Of a DNA stretch of 64,000 bases, positions 1-8,981 are shown piece after piece. The translations under genes were made by a program, and so were the position numbers. Within the stretch, counting starts at the first letter, position 1. Each line of letters opens with the position of its first letter. This stretch comes from Planktothrix paucivesiculata PCC 9631 (GTDB lineage: Bacteria; Cyanobacteriota; Cyanobacteriia; Cyanobacteriales; Microcoleaceae): NCBI RefSeq assembly GCF_900009265.2, contig NZ_LR735018.1, positions 109,709-173,708 of the forward strand. The letters run 5' to 3'. Under the pieces are notes generated by a model that made no database searches, was not told the DNA's origin, and saw only the letters and a program-made list of their open reading frames with translations.

Positions 1-1
1 T

Positions 2-89
2 AATTACCCATTACCCATTACCCTGTTACTGAGCGAAGTCGAAGTATTACCCATTACCCATTACCCATTCCCTGTTCCCCGTTCCCTTG
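2..89. repeat. STRR heptanucleotide tract (TTACCCA) with embedded dispersed element
   Basis: Imperfect tandem copies of TTACCCA are interrupted by a segment containing CTGAGCGAAGTCGAAG, and the tract degrades to TTCCC-type units before the tusA-like gene. The composite of heptamer, CTGAGCGAAGTCGAAG core and heptamer recurs nearly identically near 45.46 kb. Such short tandemly repeated repetitive (STRR) sequences are known from filamentous cyanobacteria. I see no gene here. Confidence 0.85.
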
Positions 90-152
90 CCATCTGTAGC
101 ACTAATTTAATGATTTCATATCAGATTTTGATTATTTTGATATCTTGTTTTT

Positions 153-422
153 ATGAGAGAAACCGATACTTTAACGCCGGATGCTCAATTGGATTTGCGG
201 GGGACTCCTTGTCCCTTGAATTTTGTTCGGACTAAATTGCGCCTGGAACAGATGACATCGGGTTCGCTGTTGGAAGTTTGGTTGGATGGGGGAGAACCCA
301 TTGAACAAGTCCCCGATAGTTTGACCATGGCAGGATATCATATCGAACAAATCAAAGATTGTGGAGAGTTTTTTGCGGTTCAGGTTCGTTGCTCACTCCT
401 AAACCCGTCCAATGATCAGTGA
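153..422 (+). CDS. TusA/SirA-like sulfurtransferase-family protein
   Basis: This 89-aa protein is the size of the TusA (SirA/YedF) family, small two-layer alpha/beta proteins that carry persulfide sulfur on a conserved Cys. The family signature is visible as DLRGTPCPLNFVRTK near residues 14-28: Cys20 in the usual CPxP/CPxN position, followed by the helix that presents it. The body (GSLLEVWLDGGEPIEQVP, then a short C-terminal strand) also follows the family pattern. Its stop codon lies inside the start of rsgA (11-nt overlap), so the two genes are probably translationally coupled. Which sulfur pathway it serves, such as tRNA thiolation or cofactor synthesis, cannot be read from the sequence. 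Confidence 0.85.
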   Translation: MRETDTLTPDAQLDLRGTPCPLNFVRTKLRLEQMTSGSLLEVWLDGGEPIEQVPDSLTMAGYHIEQIKDCGEFFAVQVRCSLLNPSNDQ

Positions 423-1554
423 TGACTCCTTGAATACAACGGAACTGGTGGGAACTGTCGTCGCAGTTCAAGCAAATTTCTATCAGGTTCAACTGGAATC
501 CGACCGGGTTGTAGCACCTGAACCCCTATTGTTATGTACCCGTCGTTCTCTTTTAAAAAAGATGGGTCAGCAGGTGATGGTGGGCGATCGGGTGGTTGTG
601 GAGGAACCGGACTGGTCGGGAAAACGGGGGGCGATCGCTCGGGTGTTTCCTCGAATTACGGAACTGAGTCGTCCTCCAATTGCCAATGCTAATCAAATTT
701 TATTGGTTTTTGCGATCGCCGAACCGGAGTTAGAAATCACGGCTTTAAGTCGGTTTTTAGTTAAAGCTGAATCAACGGGTTTAGAGGTCTGTTTATGTTT
801 GAATAAGTGCGATTTAGTGTCGTCCGAGGCGTTATTATTTTGGCGCGATCGCTTATTAAATTGTGGATATTATCCTTTATTTATTAGTGTTAATAGTGGT
901 TTAGAATATACGGTTGATTCTGAGCGTAGAGTGATTGAAAAATCTATTTTTCAAGCTGAAAATACCTTTCAAGAAAATACTTTACTTTATCAACTTAAAG
1001 ATAAAACCACAGTGATTTCCGGCCCATCGGGGGTAGGAAAATCCAGTTTAATTAATCAATTAATTCCGAGTCTGAATATAAGAGTTGCTACGGTTTCAGG
1101 AAAGTTAGGACGGGGAAGACATACCACTCGCCATGTTGAATTATTTCAATTACCAACTGGGGGATTATTAGCCGATACACCGGGATTTAATCAGCCCGAA
1201 TTAGAATGTCATCCAGAAGAATTAGTTGATTATTTTCCCGAAGCAAAACACCGTTTTAGTACAGGAAAATGTCAATTTAGTGATTGTTCCCATCGAGATG
1301 AACCAAATTGTATTGTTCGGGGTGACTGGGAACGTTATCCGATTTATTTGGAGTTTTTAGAAACTGCGATAGAGTATCAAGAAGCTATTAAACAACAACC
1401 GGATATAGAAACTAATGTTAAATCTAAAACCAAATTAGGAGGTAAACAACAATTAGAACCTAAATTGGCTAGTAAAAAATATCGTCGTTCTTCCCGTCGT
1501 TTTCAACATCAAACCCTACAGGATTTATGTGAAGAATTTAAGGATGATGAGTAG
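412..1554 (+). CDS. rsgA: Ribosome small-subunit biogenesis GTPase RsgA
   Basis: RsgA is a circularly permuted GTPase that helps late maturation of the 30S subunit. The permuted motif order is visible: the G4 motif NKCD (residues 131-134) comes before the P-loop GPSGVGKSS (204-212) and G3 DTPG (255-258). An N-terminal OB-fold-like region precedes the GTPase. A C-terminal zinc site follows, with Cys287, Cys292, His294 and Cys300 as expected ligands. At 380 aa it is slightly longer than typical because of a lysine/arginine-rich tail (KSKTKLGG to SSRRFQHQ) before an acidic end. It overlaps the upstream tusA-like gene by 11 nt, suggesting one transcript. Confidence 0.96.
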   Translation: MISDDSLNTTELVGTVVAVQANFYQVQLESDRVVAPEPLLLCTRRSLLKKMGQQVMVGDRVVVEEPDWSGKRGAIARVFPRITELSRPPIANANQILLVFAIAEPELEITALSRFLVKAESTGLEVCLCLNKCDLVSSEALLFWRDRLLNCGYYPLFISVNSGLEYTVDSERRVIEKSIFQAENTFQENTLLYQLKDKTTVISGPSGVGKSSLINQLIPSLNIRVATVSGKLGRGRHTTRHVELFQLPTGGLLADTPGFNQPELECHPEELVDYFPEAKHRFSTGKCQFSDCSHRDEPNCIVRGDWERYPIYLEFLETAIEYQEAIKQQPDIETNVKSKTKLGGKQQLEPKLASKKYRRSSRRFQHQTLQDLCEEFKDDE

Positions 1555-1584
1555 CGATCGCATCAATCGAATATATAGGGATAT

Positions 1585-1613
1585 GTAGGGGGTAATTCAT
1601 GAATTACCCCTAC
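1585..1613. repeat. Palindrome downstream of rsgA
   Basis: A nearly perfect palindrome centred on GGTAATTCATGAATTACC with flanking GTAGGG/CCCTAC lies about 30 nt after the rsgA stop. Transcribed, it would form a long hairpin, but no T-run follows. It may act as a weak terminator or mRNA end, or be one of the dispersed palindromes common in cyanobacteria. Confidence 0.5.
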
Positions 1614-1629
1614 CCGGAATTATTTGGGA

Positions 1630-1749
1630 TTAATATAGCAACCGCGCCGACATGGTGTTTGACAAAGACTGATCCAGAAAATCTAGGCGGTTAATTCTTT
1701 CCCTCCAGTGTTGCGATGTTCCCTGCCGGATAACTTTTTGTTGCTTCAT
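1630..1749 (-). CDS. Candidate small protein of 39 aa
   Basis: This short reading frame lies on the minus strand of the gap between rsgA and the HTH gene. Its product would begin MKQQKVIRQGTSQHWRERIN and end SARLLY. The open frame continues upstream to about position 1833, and the upstream part also reads like protein (LRNSTDP before the Met), with a TTG 24 nt upstream as an alternative start. There is no clear Shine-Dalgarno sequence. The composition, basic with an amphipathic WRERINRLDFLDQSL helix, is more protein-like than a random frame in AT-rich DNA. I do not recognise the family; it could also be the C-terminal remnant of a decayed gene. Confidence 0.35.
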   Translation of the reverse strand: MKQQKVIRQGTSQHWRERINRLDFLDQSLSNTMSARLLY

Positions 1750-1932
1750 CGGATCAGTAGAATTACGCAAATCTTGGAAAAAATGCGATTTTAGCGAATT
1801 ATTTTTCCGAATAAATACTGTTTTTTTGAAAAGAGAATCCTGATAAAATTAAGCCAAATCCGATGAACAGTAGTGTTAATAAAATGATTTCCTACTGTTA
1901 ATCGATATACCCATTTTTGGTTAAAAATTTCC

Positions 1933-2118
1933 ATGTTAAGACAATCTGAGGTGGCGCGAATTTTAGGAGTTTCTCATCAACGGGTCTCTCAATTAAGACT
2001 TAGACATCGCATTGAGTTTACCTGGAATGGGAACTTAAAAACCTGGGTCACAACCGAGGAAGAAGTTGAATATTTTCTAGCCTGTCGAGCCCAGCGTTCT
2101 ACTATGATTAAAAATTAG
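1933..2118 (+). CDS. Small helix-turn-helix DNA-binding protein
   Basis: This 61-aa protein is almost entirely one winged or excisionase-like helix-turn-helix. The stretch SEVARILGVSHQRVSQLRLR (from residue 5) is a classical HTH with SxxxVAxxLGVSxxxVxxL spacing, and the rest (KTWVTTEEEVEYFLACR) resembles the wing and final helix of MerR/Xis-type domains. It stands alone, with no adjacent integrase, toxin or effector gene, about 400 nt upstream of clpB on the same strand. A small regulator is the most economical reading. An orphan excisionase-like protein or antitoxin-like factor is the alternative. Confidence 0.65.
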   Translation: MLRQSEVARILGVSHQRVSQLRLRHRIEFTWNGNLKTWVTTEEEVEYFLACRAQRSTMIKN

Positions 2119-2525
2119 GAACTATTCTTAATCTATAGCGGAGAATCGGGAATAATGGGATTTTAATAAATTTTAAGCCTAATAAAGTCTAAATTAGCTT
2201 TATAAGCTGAGAATATATCCCAAATTCCCGATATTCACTCCATCAATTGAAAATAAATCACTGTCCGAAATGCTTTAATTATATTAATTTCCCTTAAACC
2301 TTCAGATTTTAAGATTAACTGTTGTATTGTTTTCTCCCAGTCAGACTTCGCAACACCTAGCACCTAATTTTCGGTGAACCGTACTCGAAAGGTCGTGAAA
2401 ATAAGATAAACTACTTTAATGGAGTTGGGTATAGTAAGAAAGTGTTATAGGAAATCTATAACTTAGAACCTTCCTAATATTGTTAATTTTCGATCAATTA
2501 ATTAGCATCAAAGTAGAGGATAAAT
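2119..2525. other. Intergenic region upstream of clpB
   Basis: This 407-nt AT-rich stretch has no convincing reading frame. A short inverted repeat (TTATAG-GAAAT-CTATAA, about 2444-2460) lies roughly 65 nt before clpB and could sit in its leader or operator. I looked for the CIRCE heat-shock operator (TTAGCACTC-N9-GAGTGCTAA) and did not find it, so a HrcA-controlled clpB is not supported here. Confidence 0.4.
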
Positions 2526-5150
2526 ATGCAACCTACCGATCCAAATAAGTTTACAGAAAAAACCTGGGAAGCCTTAGCCCGAACTCCCGAGCTTGTCAAA
2601 CAATCCCAACAGCAACAAATTGAAACTGAACACTTAATGAAAGCGTTGCTCGAACAAGAGGGACTGGCTAAAAATATCCTGAGTAAAGCTGAAATATCCG
2701 TTAATCAGTTTCGAGAAAAAACCGATAGCTTTATCAATCGCCAGCCTAAAATAACCGGAACAATTGCTAATGTTTATTTAGGTCGGAGTTTAGACACTCT
2801 GCTGGATAAAGCTGAAACCTATCGCCAAGAATACAAAGATGATTTTATTTCCATTGAACATCTATTTTTAGCTTATACTAAAGATGATCATTTTGGCAAG
2901 GCTTTATTTCAAGAATTTCACTTAGATGAAACCAAACTCAAATCTATTATTACTCAAATTAGAGGAAACAATAAAGTGACTGATCAAACACCCGAAAACA
3001 AATATGAATCCCTGGAAAAATATGGTCGAGATTTAACCGAAGCGGCCCGTCAAGGAAAACTTGATCCGGTGATTGGACGAGATGATGAAATCCGCCGCAC
3101 GGTGCAAATTTTAAGCCGGAGAACTAAAAATAATCCCGTATTAATTGGGGAGCCTGGGGTGGGTAAAACTGCGATCGCCGAAGGACTTGCCCAGCGAATT
3201 ATTGCGGGAGATGTGCCTCAATCTCTGCAAGAAAGACGGTTAATTGCCTTAGATATGGGGGCGTTAATTGCCGGGGCAAAATTCCGAGGAGAATTTGAAG
3301 AACGCCTAAAAGCGGTATTAAAAGAAGTTACCGATTCTAACGGGGCAATTATTCTATTTATTGATGAAATTCATACGGTTGTTGGGGCGGGTGCAACCCA
3401 AGGGGCGATGGATGCTGGGAACCTTTTAAAACCTATGTTAGCCCGGGGAGAATTGCGCTGTATTGGGGCAACAACCCTAGACGAATATCGCAAGTATCTT
3501 GAAAAAGATCCTGCCTTAGAACGGCGTTTTCAACAGGTTTATGTTGATCAACCCACGGTTGAAGATACTATTTCAATTTTGCGCGGATTAAAAGAACGTT
3601 ATGAAGTGCATCATGGGGTAAAAATTTCCGATAGTGCCTTAGTGGCGGCGGCGGTATTATCAACTCGATATATTAGCGATCGCTTTTTACCCGATAAAGC
3701 CATTGATTTAGTTGATGAATCTGCGGCTAAATTAAAGATGGAAATTACATCTAAACCAGAGGAATTAGATGAAATTGATCGGCGAATTTTGCAATTAGAA
3801 ATGGAACGTTTATCGCTTAAAAAAGAAAGCGATGCTGCCTCTTTAGAACGTTTGGAACGGATAGAAACGGAATTAGGAACTTTAAAACAAGAACAACAAA
3901 GCCTAAGTTCCCAATGGCAATCGGAGAAAAATGTGATTACCGATATTCAATCCATCAAAGAAGAAATTGATCGGGTTAATATTGAAATTCAGCAAGCCGA
4001 ACGTAACTATGATTTAAACCGAGCGGCGGAATTGAAATATGGAAAAATGGAGGAACTCAAGAAAAAACTTAAAGCCATAGAAGCTCAATTAGAAAATACT
4101 CAAACCAGTGGCAAAACCCTATTGCGGGAGGAAGTTACCGAATCCGATATTGCGGAAATCATCTCAAAATGGACAGGAATTCCGATTAGTAAATTAGTCG
4201 AGTCGGAAATGCAAAAACTTCTAACTTTAGAAGCTGAATTACACCATCGGGTTATCGGTCAAGATGAAGCAGTAACGGCCGTTGCTGATGCCATTCAACG
4301 CTCAAGAGCGGGGTTATCTGACCCCAACCGTCCCGTCGCTAGTTTTATCTTTCTAGGCCCCACAGGAGTCGGGAAAACGGAGTTAGCAAAAGCCTTAGCT
4401 TCCTATTTATTTGATACCGAAGAAGCGATGGTGCGAATTGATATGTCGGAATACATGGAAAAACACGCGGTTTCCCGTTTAATTGGGGCGCCTCCGGGGT
4501 ATGTGGGATATGATGAAGGGGGGCAATTAACTGAAGCAATTCGTCGCCGTCCTTACACAGTTATTCTGTTTGATGAAATCGAAAAAGCCCATCCCGATGT
4601 GTTTAATATAATGTTGCAAATCCTTGATGATGGCAGGGTCACGGATGCCCAAGGTCATACGGTTGATTTCAAAAATAGCATTATCATTATGACCAGTAAT
4701 GTGGGTTCACAGTATATTTTAGATGTATCGGGTTCCGATTCCCAATATGAAGAAATGCGGAGTCGGGTATTAGAAGCAATGCGGGCAAGTTTCCGACCGG
4801 AATTTTTGAACCGAATTGATGAAATGATCATTTTCCATGCCTTACAAAAATCAGAATTGCGACAAATTGTGAGTCTGCAAGTTGAACGTTTATCAAAACG
4901 TTTAGTAGAACGGAAAATGACGTTAAAATTATCGGATGCTGCCTTAGATTTCTTAGCAGAAGTCGGTTATGATCCGGTCTATGGTGCTCGGCCGTTAAAA
5001 CGGGCCATTCAACGGGAATTAGAAACACCGATTGCTAAGGCAATTCTTCGTAGTGAATTTGTGAATGGGGATACAATTTTTGTGGATATCGAAAACGAAC
5101 GATTAGTTTTTAAACGTTTACCCCTGGAATTGTTAACTGTTCAAGAGTGA
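2526..5150 (+). CDS. clpB: ATP-dependent disaggregase ClpB
   Basis: ClpB is a hexameric AAA+ chaperone that works with DnaK to pull aggregated proteins apart in the cytosol. The full 874-aa architecture is present: an N-terminal Clp repeat domain (residues about 1-150), a first AAA+ module with Walker A GEPGVGKT (near 208-215) and Walker [10 protein letters not shown], and the long coiled-coil middle domain (about 400-525) that separates ClpB from ClpA/ClpC. The second AAA+ module has GPTGVGKT (near 611-618) and a C-terminal D2-small domain. No IGF/IGL-type ClpP-docking loop stands out, as expected. Many cyanobacteria carry two clpB genes; whether this is the heat-inducible or constitutive one cannot be decided because no CIRCE site is visible. 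ATG start in a good position. Confidence 0.96.
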   Translation: MQPTDPNKFTEKTWEALARTPELVKQSQQQQIETEHLMKALLEQEGLAKNILSKAEISVNQFREKTDSFINRQPKITGTIANVYLGRSLDTLLDKAETYRQEYKDDFISIEHLFLAYTKDDHFGKALFQEFHLDETKLKSIITQIRGNNKVTDQTPENKYESLEKYGRDLTEAARQGKLDPVIGRDDEIRRTVQILSRRTKNNPVLIGEPGVGKTAIAEGLAQRIIAGDVPQSLQERRLIALDMGALIAGAKFRGEFEERLKAVLKEVTDSNGAIILFIDEIHTVVGAGATQGAMDAGNLLKPMLARGELRCIGATTLDEYRKYLEKDPALERRFQQVYVDQPTVEDTISILRGLKERYEVHHGVKISDSALVAAAVLSTRYISDRFLPDKAIDLVDESAAKLKMEITSKPEELDEIDRRILQLEMERLSLKKESDAASLERLERIETELGTLKQEQQSLSSQWQSEKNVITDIQSIKEEIDRVNIEIQQAERNYDLNRAAELKYGKMEELKKKLKAIEAQLENTQTSGKTLLREEVTESDIAEIISKWTGIPISKLVESEMQKLLTLEAELHHRVIGQDEAVTAVADAIQRSRAGLSDPNRPVASFIFLGPTGVGKTELAKALASYLFDTEEAMVRIDMSEYMEKHAVSRLIGAPPGYVGYDEGGQLTEAIRRRPYTVILFDEIEKAHPDVFNIMLQILDDGRVTDAQGHTVDFKNSIIIMTSNVGSQYILDVSGSDSQYEEMRSRVLEAMRASFRPEFLNRIDEMIIFHALQKSELRQIVSLQVERLSKRLVERKMTLKLSDAALDFLAEVGYDPVYGARPLKRAIQRELETPIAKAILRSEFVNGDTIFVDIENERLVFKRLPLELLTVQE

Positions 5151-5159
5151 TAAATAAAT

Positions 5160-5225
5160 AGAAACCGGGTTGCTCAACAAAACTTTCGGTTTTCTCCGAT
5201 AGATAACAGGAGAAACCCGGTTTCT
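5160..5225. repeat. 66-bp inverted-repeat element, copy 1
   Basis: The element begins AGAAACCGGGTT and ends with the exact reverse complement AACCCGGTTTCT. Between the ends lies AAAACTTTCGGTTTT and a GATAGATAAC segment. It sits immediately after clpB and before the toxin-antitoxin pair. A further copy and a half follows that pair. Confidence 0.85.
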
Positions 5226-5261
5226 TATCTTAACAATAGATCGTCTGTAATAGAGGCAATA

Positions 5262-5561
5262 ATGAATACATTAGAAAAGTTAGAACTCCTGAGTGAAAAC
5301 TGTAGCGATCGCACGGAATTAGATAGAATTATTGGACAACTTCTCACCATTATTTTGACTCGTCATCGTCAAAAGTTAGCGATTTATGATCAGGATATTA
5401 AAAAGTTTGAGCAAAACTATAAGCTAGATTCTAACCAGTTTATACAACAATTTGAAGCGGGAATATTAGGGGATGAGATGGATTTTTTTGAATGGTTTAG
5501 TTTGTGTGAATTGCGACAAGATATTTTAGTCAAAATTGGTAAATTAGAAAAAGCATTATGA
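5262..5561 (+). CDS. Putative antitoxin partner of the TumE-like toxin
   Basis: This 99-aa, all-helical, acidic protein (for example IIGQLLTIILTRHRQKLAIYD, then FEQNYKLDSNQFIQQF) has no recognised catalytic motif. Its stop codon overlaps the next start in an ATGA arrangement, the tight coupling typical of toxin-antitoxin pairs. In such operons the upstream small helical gene is usually the antitoxin. The assignment rests on that position and on recognising the downstream TumE-like protein; I cannot place this protein in a named antitoxin family. The pair is bracketed by copies of a palindromic element, suggesting it is an accessory insert. Confidence 0.6.
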   Translation: MNTLEKLELLSENCSDRTELDRIIGQLLTIILTRHRQKLAIYDQDIKKFEQNYKLDSNQFIQQFEAGILGDEMDFFEWFSLCELRQDILVKIGKLEKAL

Positions 5562-5956
5562 TGAATGCTGAGGATTATTTGGCTTTGATAAAATCCTTAA
5601 TTGCTCTTTGTCCAGAAGTAATAGATTTTAGTATTCTTAGAGAAGAAACACAAGTTAATAAAGGACTATGGCGATACCGACTAACTTTAAAAGATCATAG
5701 TTTTTTAGAAATGTTTGAGTTTTTTGAAATTGAATCTGGACAAGTAAAAATAATCAAGTATAGTTTCCATTGGCAAAAATATGATGGACAATTGATTAAA
5801 CGTTGGGATAATGCGGCTCATCATCCTGAGATAGAAACTTATCCTGATCATCTACATGATGCCGCGGAAGACTCTGTATTTCCCTATCAACCAGTGGGGT
5901 TTGATGGGATTTTAAAAATAGTTTCTGAGCAATTAAATTTTTATTTAGAAAATTGA
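5558..5956 (+). CDS. TumE-family (DUF6516-like) putative toxin
   Basis: This 132-aa protein has the pattern I associate with the TumE/DUF6516 toxin family: a beta-rich core with FEFFEIESGQVKIIKYSFHW, then the conserved signature W-x-YDGQLIKRWDNAAHHP followed by a His-containing TYPDHLHD segment. The conserved Arg, Asp and His residues suggest an enzymatic, possibly nuclease-type site, but the activity is not established from sequence. It is translationally coupled to the upstream helical gene; starts at 5558 and 5561 are both possible. It forms the toxin half of a likely type II pair. No wider defence cassette is adjacent except the dynamin-like gene that follows on the other strand. Confidence 0.65.
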   Translation: MMNAEDYLALIKSLIALCPEVIDFSILREETQVNKGLWRYRLTLKDHSFLEMFEFFEIESGQVKIIKYSFHWQKYDGQLIKRWDNAAHHPEIETYPDHLHDAAEDSVFPYQPVGFDGILKIVSEQLNFYLEN

Positions 5957-6039
5957 AAGATATTAGATGTTTAGCACCTTAGAAATTGATATTTTAAATT
6001 CAGAATACTTGGATTATAACACCAATTAACTTGGGAAAG

Positions 6040-6162
6040 AGAAACCGGGTTTTTTAACAAAACTTTCGGTTTTCGCCGATAGACAACATGAGAAACCCGG
6101 TTTCTGATCTTAACAAAACTTTCGATTGTCGCCGATAGATAACATGAGAAACCCGGTTTCTG
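6040..6162. repeat. 66-bp inverted-repeat element, copies 2 and 3 (partial)
   Basis: One full copy (about 6040-6105) of the element seen after clpB is followed directly by a second copy lacking its left end (about 6111-6162), both ending GAGAAACCCGGTTTCT. Together with the copy at 5160 they bracket the toxin-antitoxin pair. They also form a possible bidirectional hairpin terminator between the toxin gene and the convergent dynamin gene. Confidence 0.85.
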
Positions 6163-6199
6163 AGCCTAGTCGTAATAGATCGTTGCGTCCCTTAGTTAA

Positions 6200-8803
6200 T
6201 TAACTGCTAACTTGAGTAATAATAGCCTCCAGTTCATTTTGAATTTTTTCAAGTTTTTGGTGTTGTTGATTAATCCAAACAATCGTTTTTTCTTTTTCCT
6301 CTAAAGTCTTAGTATGAGCTTCTTCTTGCTGCTCAATCAAATTTTCATAGAGTGCGATTGCTTGGTAAATAAAATCAGTAACTACAAGATATCGTTCTTG
6401 ATAAACTAATTCAATATTTTCAACAATTGTATTAAAAGTTTCTTCTTCAGACTCAAAAAACTTTTTAAAACCTAAGTCATATACCTGCCACTTACACTGA
6501 TTATAAACCTCATTTTCATCTGGCCCACCAAAGAAAAAACCTCCAATGAGAGTCGCTAGACCTCCAACGATCAGTACAGGGATAAATCCTAAGCCTACAA
6601 AGCCAAGTAATGCACCTGCGGTTAATCCGCCTGCTCCCAAACCACCAAGCACATTGAAGCCACCCTCATCATCATTTAGACTACCAGCCCTGAAAGAGTT
6701 AATTCCCAAATTATTAGCTCGAATATTACTCGCCATGCTGCTAGTAAATTGTTCATCTAAATTGGTTCCTAGTTGATTACCCAATTTTTGTAAATCTATT
6801 CTAATCGCTTCTAATTCGGAATGAATTAGACTATTTAGCTCTTTTACCTGTTGGGATAAAATTTCTGATTGTAAGTCATCAATCCAATTTTGTATTTCTT
6901 CAGAAAGACATTGAGTAAATTGTTCGCAGTAATCCTGTAAAACTTTCTCCTTATCTGCAAAAGGTGAGTGTTTCGATGTCCATTTATCAACTTTTTTAGC
7001 TATACGGTCTTGTAATTTTTCAACCCATTTATTCCAAGATTCAGAGGTGTATTCTAGGGAAACAGCTACACTATATTTTGCCTGTTCTAAAATCCTAACA
7101 TCTCGTCCACTAGCCTCTCCAATTTTCTCAAAAATTTCCATTTTTGCTGATTCAGAAATTTTGATCTTTCCCTCTAAAATTTTCTCAAACTGTTTCAACT
7201 TATTATCAGCTATTTCAGTTAATGCTTGAATTCGATTGACACTAGAGGTAACTTCAATTTTACCTCGCTCATTCACTAAAAAGTCTTGAATACAATTAAT
7301 AAAATAATCAAAAGTTTCTATGTATTCATTATGCTCATTATTCACAATAGCATCTAAGGCTAATTTTGCAGAAATATAGTGAATTCGATTTTCTCCTGAA
7401 ATAATGGGTTTTTTACCTTGAATGTTTTCTTCAATTCGTTTAGGAATTTGATTGCGTCCCTTTTCAGTTTGTACCAAATCCCAAAAATTAACTAAAATAA
7501 AAAGATTATTAGCAGGTTGATCAGATAATCCTGTATTTAAGGTAAGTTTTAATCCTTCTATCACATCTCGTTCCGATTTAGCCAAACAACGGGAAGCACT
7601 GGTGATAAAAATAGCTGCGTCCGTATCTTTAAGAATTTTTTGAGTAATCGCTTCCCTATCAGGATGTTCATTCAACCCAGGAGAATCAATAATTTCAACT
7701 CCACTGCTACAAATATCTAAATCAGGATGTTCAAAAATAATTTCCTCAATTTTACAATGAGCTAGTTCATCACTTAAATTGCCAATGGCAGCTTCTTCCG
7801 AAATACTCACTTTTTCTTGATAATCTTCTATGGCAATATCTTCTGTACGTCCATCTTTATAACAACAAATGACCCGTTTTTGCTCTCCATATCGTAAAAT
7901 ACTCACTACGCCAGTACAAGGAATTTCCCGTACAGGTTGGATTTCTTCTCCTACTAACGCATTTAAAAAGGTTGATTTTCCCTGACTAAATTCTCCCACC
8001 ACCGTTACACGAAACCGTTTTGATTGATTTTTATTAGAAATTTCTTGAATATCATGAATTAAACTTTTCGGCCAGACTTGATGTTCCTCTTGAGCAATTA
8101 TTTGATAAAATCGATAACAAATATTATCTAATTCCTGGCGATAATTCTGAAATTGTTTCAGGTTCTCATAAGTCGGTAAAACGCGAATCTTATCTCGCTT
8201 TAATCTGGGTTTGGCGGGTAAAATCTCAACAATATTTTTAGCAGCTAAAACAAAAATATTATCTAATAATTGAAATTGCGCCGGATCAAGTAAACTATGA
8301 ACTTCAACAAGAGCCTCTTGATCTTCAATAACTAGGTCGCTAAAAGCTGATTCAAAAATTTGTATATGTCGAGAGTCAATATTAATTTGATAAGCAAGGT
8401 TTTCTAAATAATCTTTTTCTCTAAGCTCTATCTCACCATCTGAAGCAGACATTTGATAACCAAAACCGATTAATAACAGTTTCTCGGAATCAGACAGAGT
8501 AGACATTAATAACAATAAGTCATTGAAGTTTTTATAAATTCTAAAAAAAAGAATATGTTTTGTAAAAATAGGGACTAATTTTTTTAAATTACTGTTAGGA
8601 GGAATCAGGCGAGTTAGATTAGTTTGCCAACGCTCTCTTTCTTGAGGCGTAATTTTACCATCCTGGTAAATAACACCCATCAGTACGCACAGCAACGACG
8701 CCATAAAAACTACCGCCGGGGTAGCATCTTTTTTCTGGAGTTCTTGCCCTGCCATCCGTGACAATAAAGCCAGAGACTCGCAGTTAATTAAGCTGATGTC
8801 CAT
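6200..8803 (-). CDS. TerB-like domain plus dynamin-family GTPase
   Basis: This 867-aa bacterial dynamin-like protein has an extra N-terminal module. Residues about 30-190 look like a TerB/tellurite-resistance-type helical domain (LMGVIYQDGKITPQERERW and SASDGEIELREKDYL, two acidic DG-(K/E)I repeats). The GTPase follows, with P-loop GEFSQGKST (270-278), an expected G2 Thr in PCTGVVSILRYG, G3 DSPG (373-376) and an NFWD in the G4 position (439-442) instead of NKxD. Long helical stalk segments follow. A very hydrophobic Gly-rich hairpin at about 714-760 (GLGFIPVLIVGGLATLIGG) is the likely membrane insertion paddle, and a coiled-coil tail ends the protein. Such proteins remodel membranes; some bacterial dynamins act in stress or phage protection. 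The gene diverges from an unknown membrane-associated protein across a 178-nt gap. Confidence 0.85.
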   Translation of the reverse strand: MDISLINCESLALLSRMAGQELQKKDATPAVVFMASLLCVLMGVIYQDGKITPQERERWQTNLTRLIPPNSNLKKLVPIFTKHILFFRIYKNFNDLLLLMSTLSDSEKLLLIGFGYQMSASDGEIELREKDYLENLAYQINIDSRHIQIFESAFSDLVIEDQEALVEVHSLLDPAQFQLLDNIFVLAAKNIVEILPAKPRLKRDKIRVLPTYENLKQFQNYRQELDNICYRFYQIIAQEEHQVWPKSLIHDIQEISNKNQSKRFRVTVVGEFSQGKSTFLNALVGEEIQPVREIPCTGVVSILRYGEQKRVICCYKDGRTEDIAIEDYQEKVSISEEAAIGNLSDELAHCKIEEIIFEHPDLDICSSGVEIIDSPGLNEHPDREAITQKILKDTDAAIFITSASRCLAKSERDVIEGLKLTLNTGLSDQPANNLFILVNFWDLVQTEKGRNQIPKRIEENIQGKKPIISGENRIHYISAKLALDAIVNNEHNEYIETFDYFINCIQDFLVNERGKIEVTSSVNRIQALTEIADNKLKQFEKILEGKIKISESAKMEIFEKIGEASGRDVRILEQAKYSVAVSLEYTSESWNKWVEKLQDRIAKKVDKWTSKHSPFADKEKVLQDYCEQFTQCLSEEIQNWIDDLQSEILSQQVKELNSLIHSELEAIRIDLQKLGNQLGTNLDEQFTSSMASNIRANNLGINSFRAGSLNDDEGGFNVLGGLGAGGLTAGALLGFVGLGFIPVLIVGGLATLIGGFFFGGPDENEVYNQCKWQVYDLGFKKFFESEEETFNTIVENIELVYQERYLVVTDFIYQAIALYENLIEQQEEAHTKTLEEKEKTIVWINQQHQKLEKIQNELEAIITQVSS

Positions 8804-8981
8804 ATATCAGTTCAATCTAATTTATGAGATCGTGAATTATTCTATGGTATCATAAAAAAGCAAACTGTTCTAAATTAAATTACAGTTAAGTAAGTGCAAC
8901 AAAGGTTACAAAAAAAATAAATTGTTTACAGAAGTTAAATTTTCTTAACTTTTTACTCTGACTAAATAAAGGAGAAAAGCA

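Noticed and set aside
2119-2525. CIRCE heat-shock operator before clpB
   Set aside because: The TTAGCACTC/GAGTGCTAA inverted repeat was searched for by eye and is absent; only a shorter unrelated inverted repeat is present.
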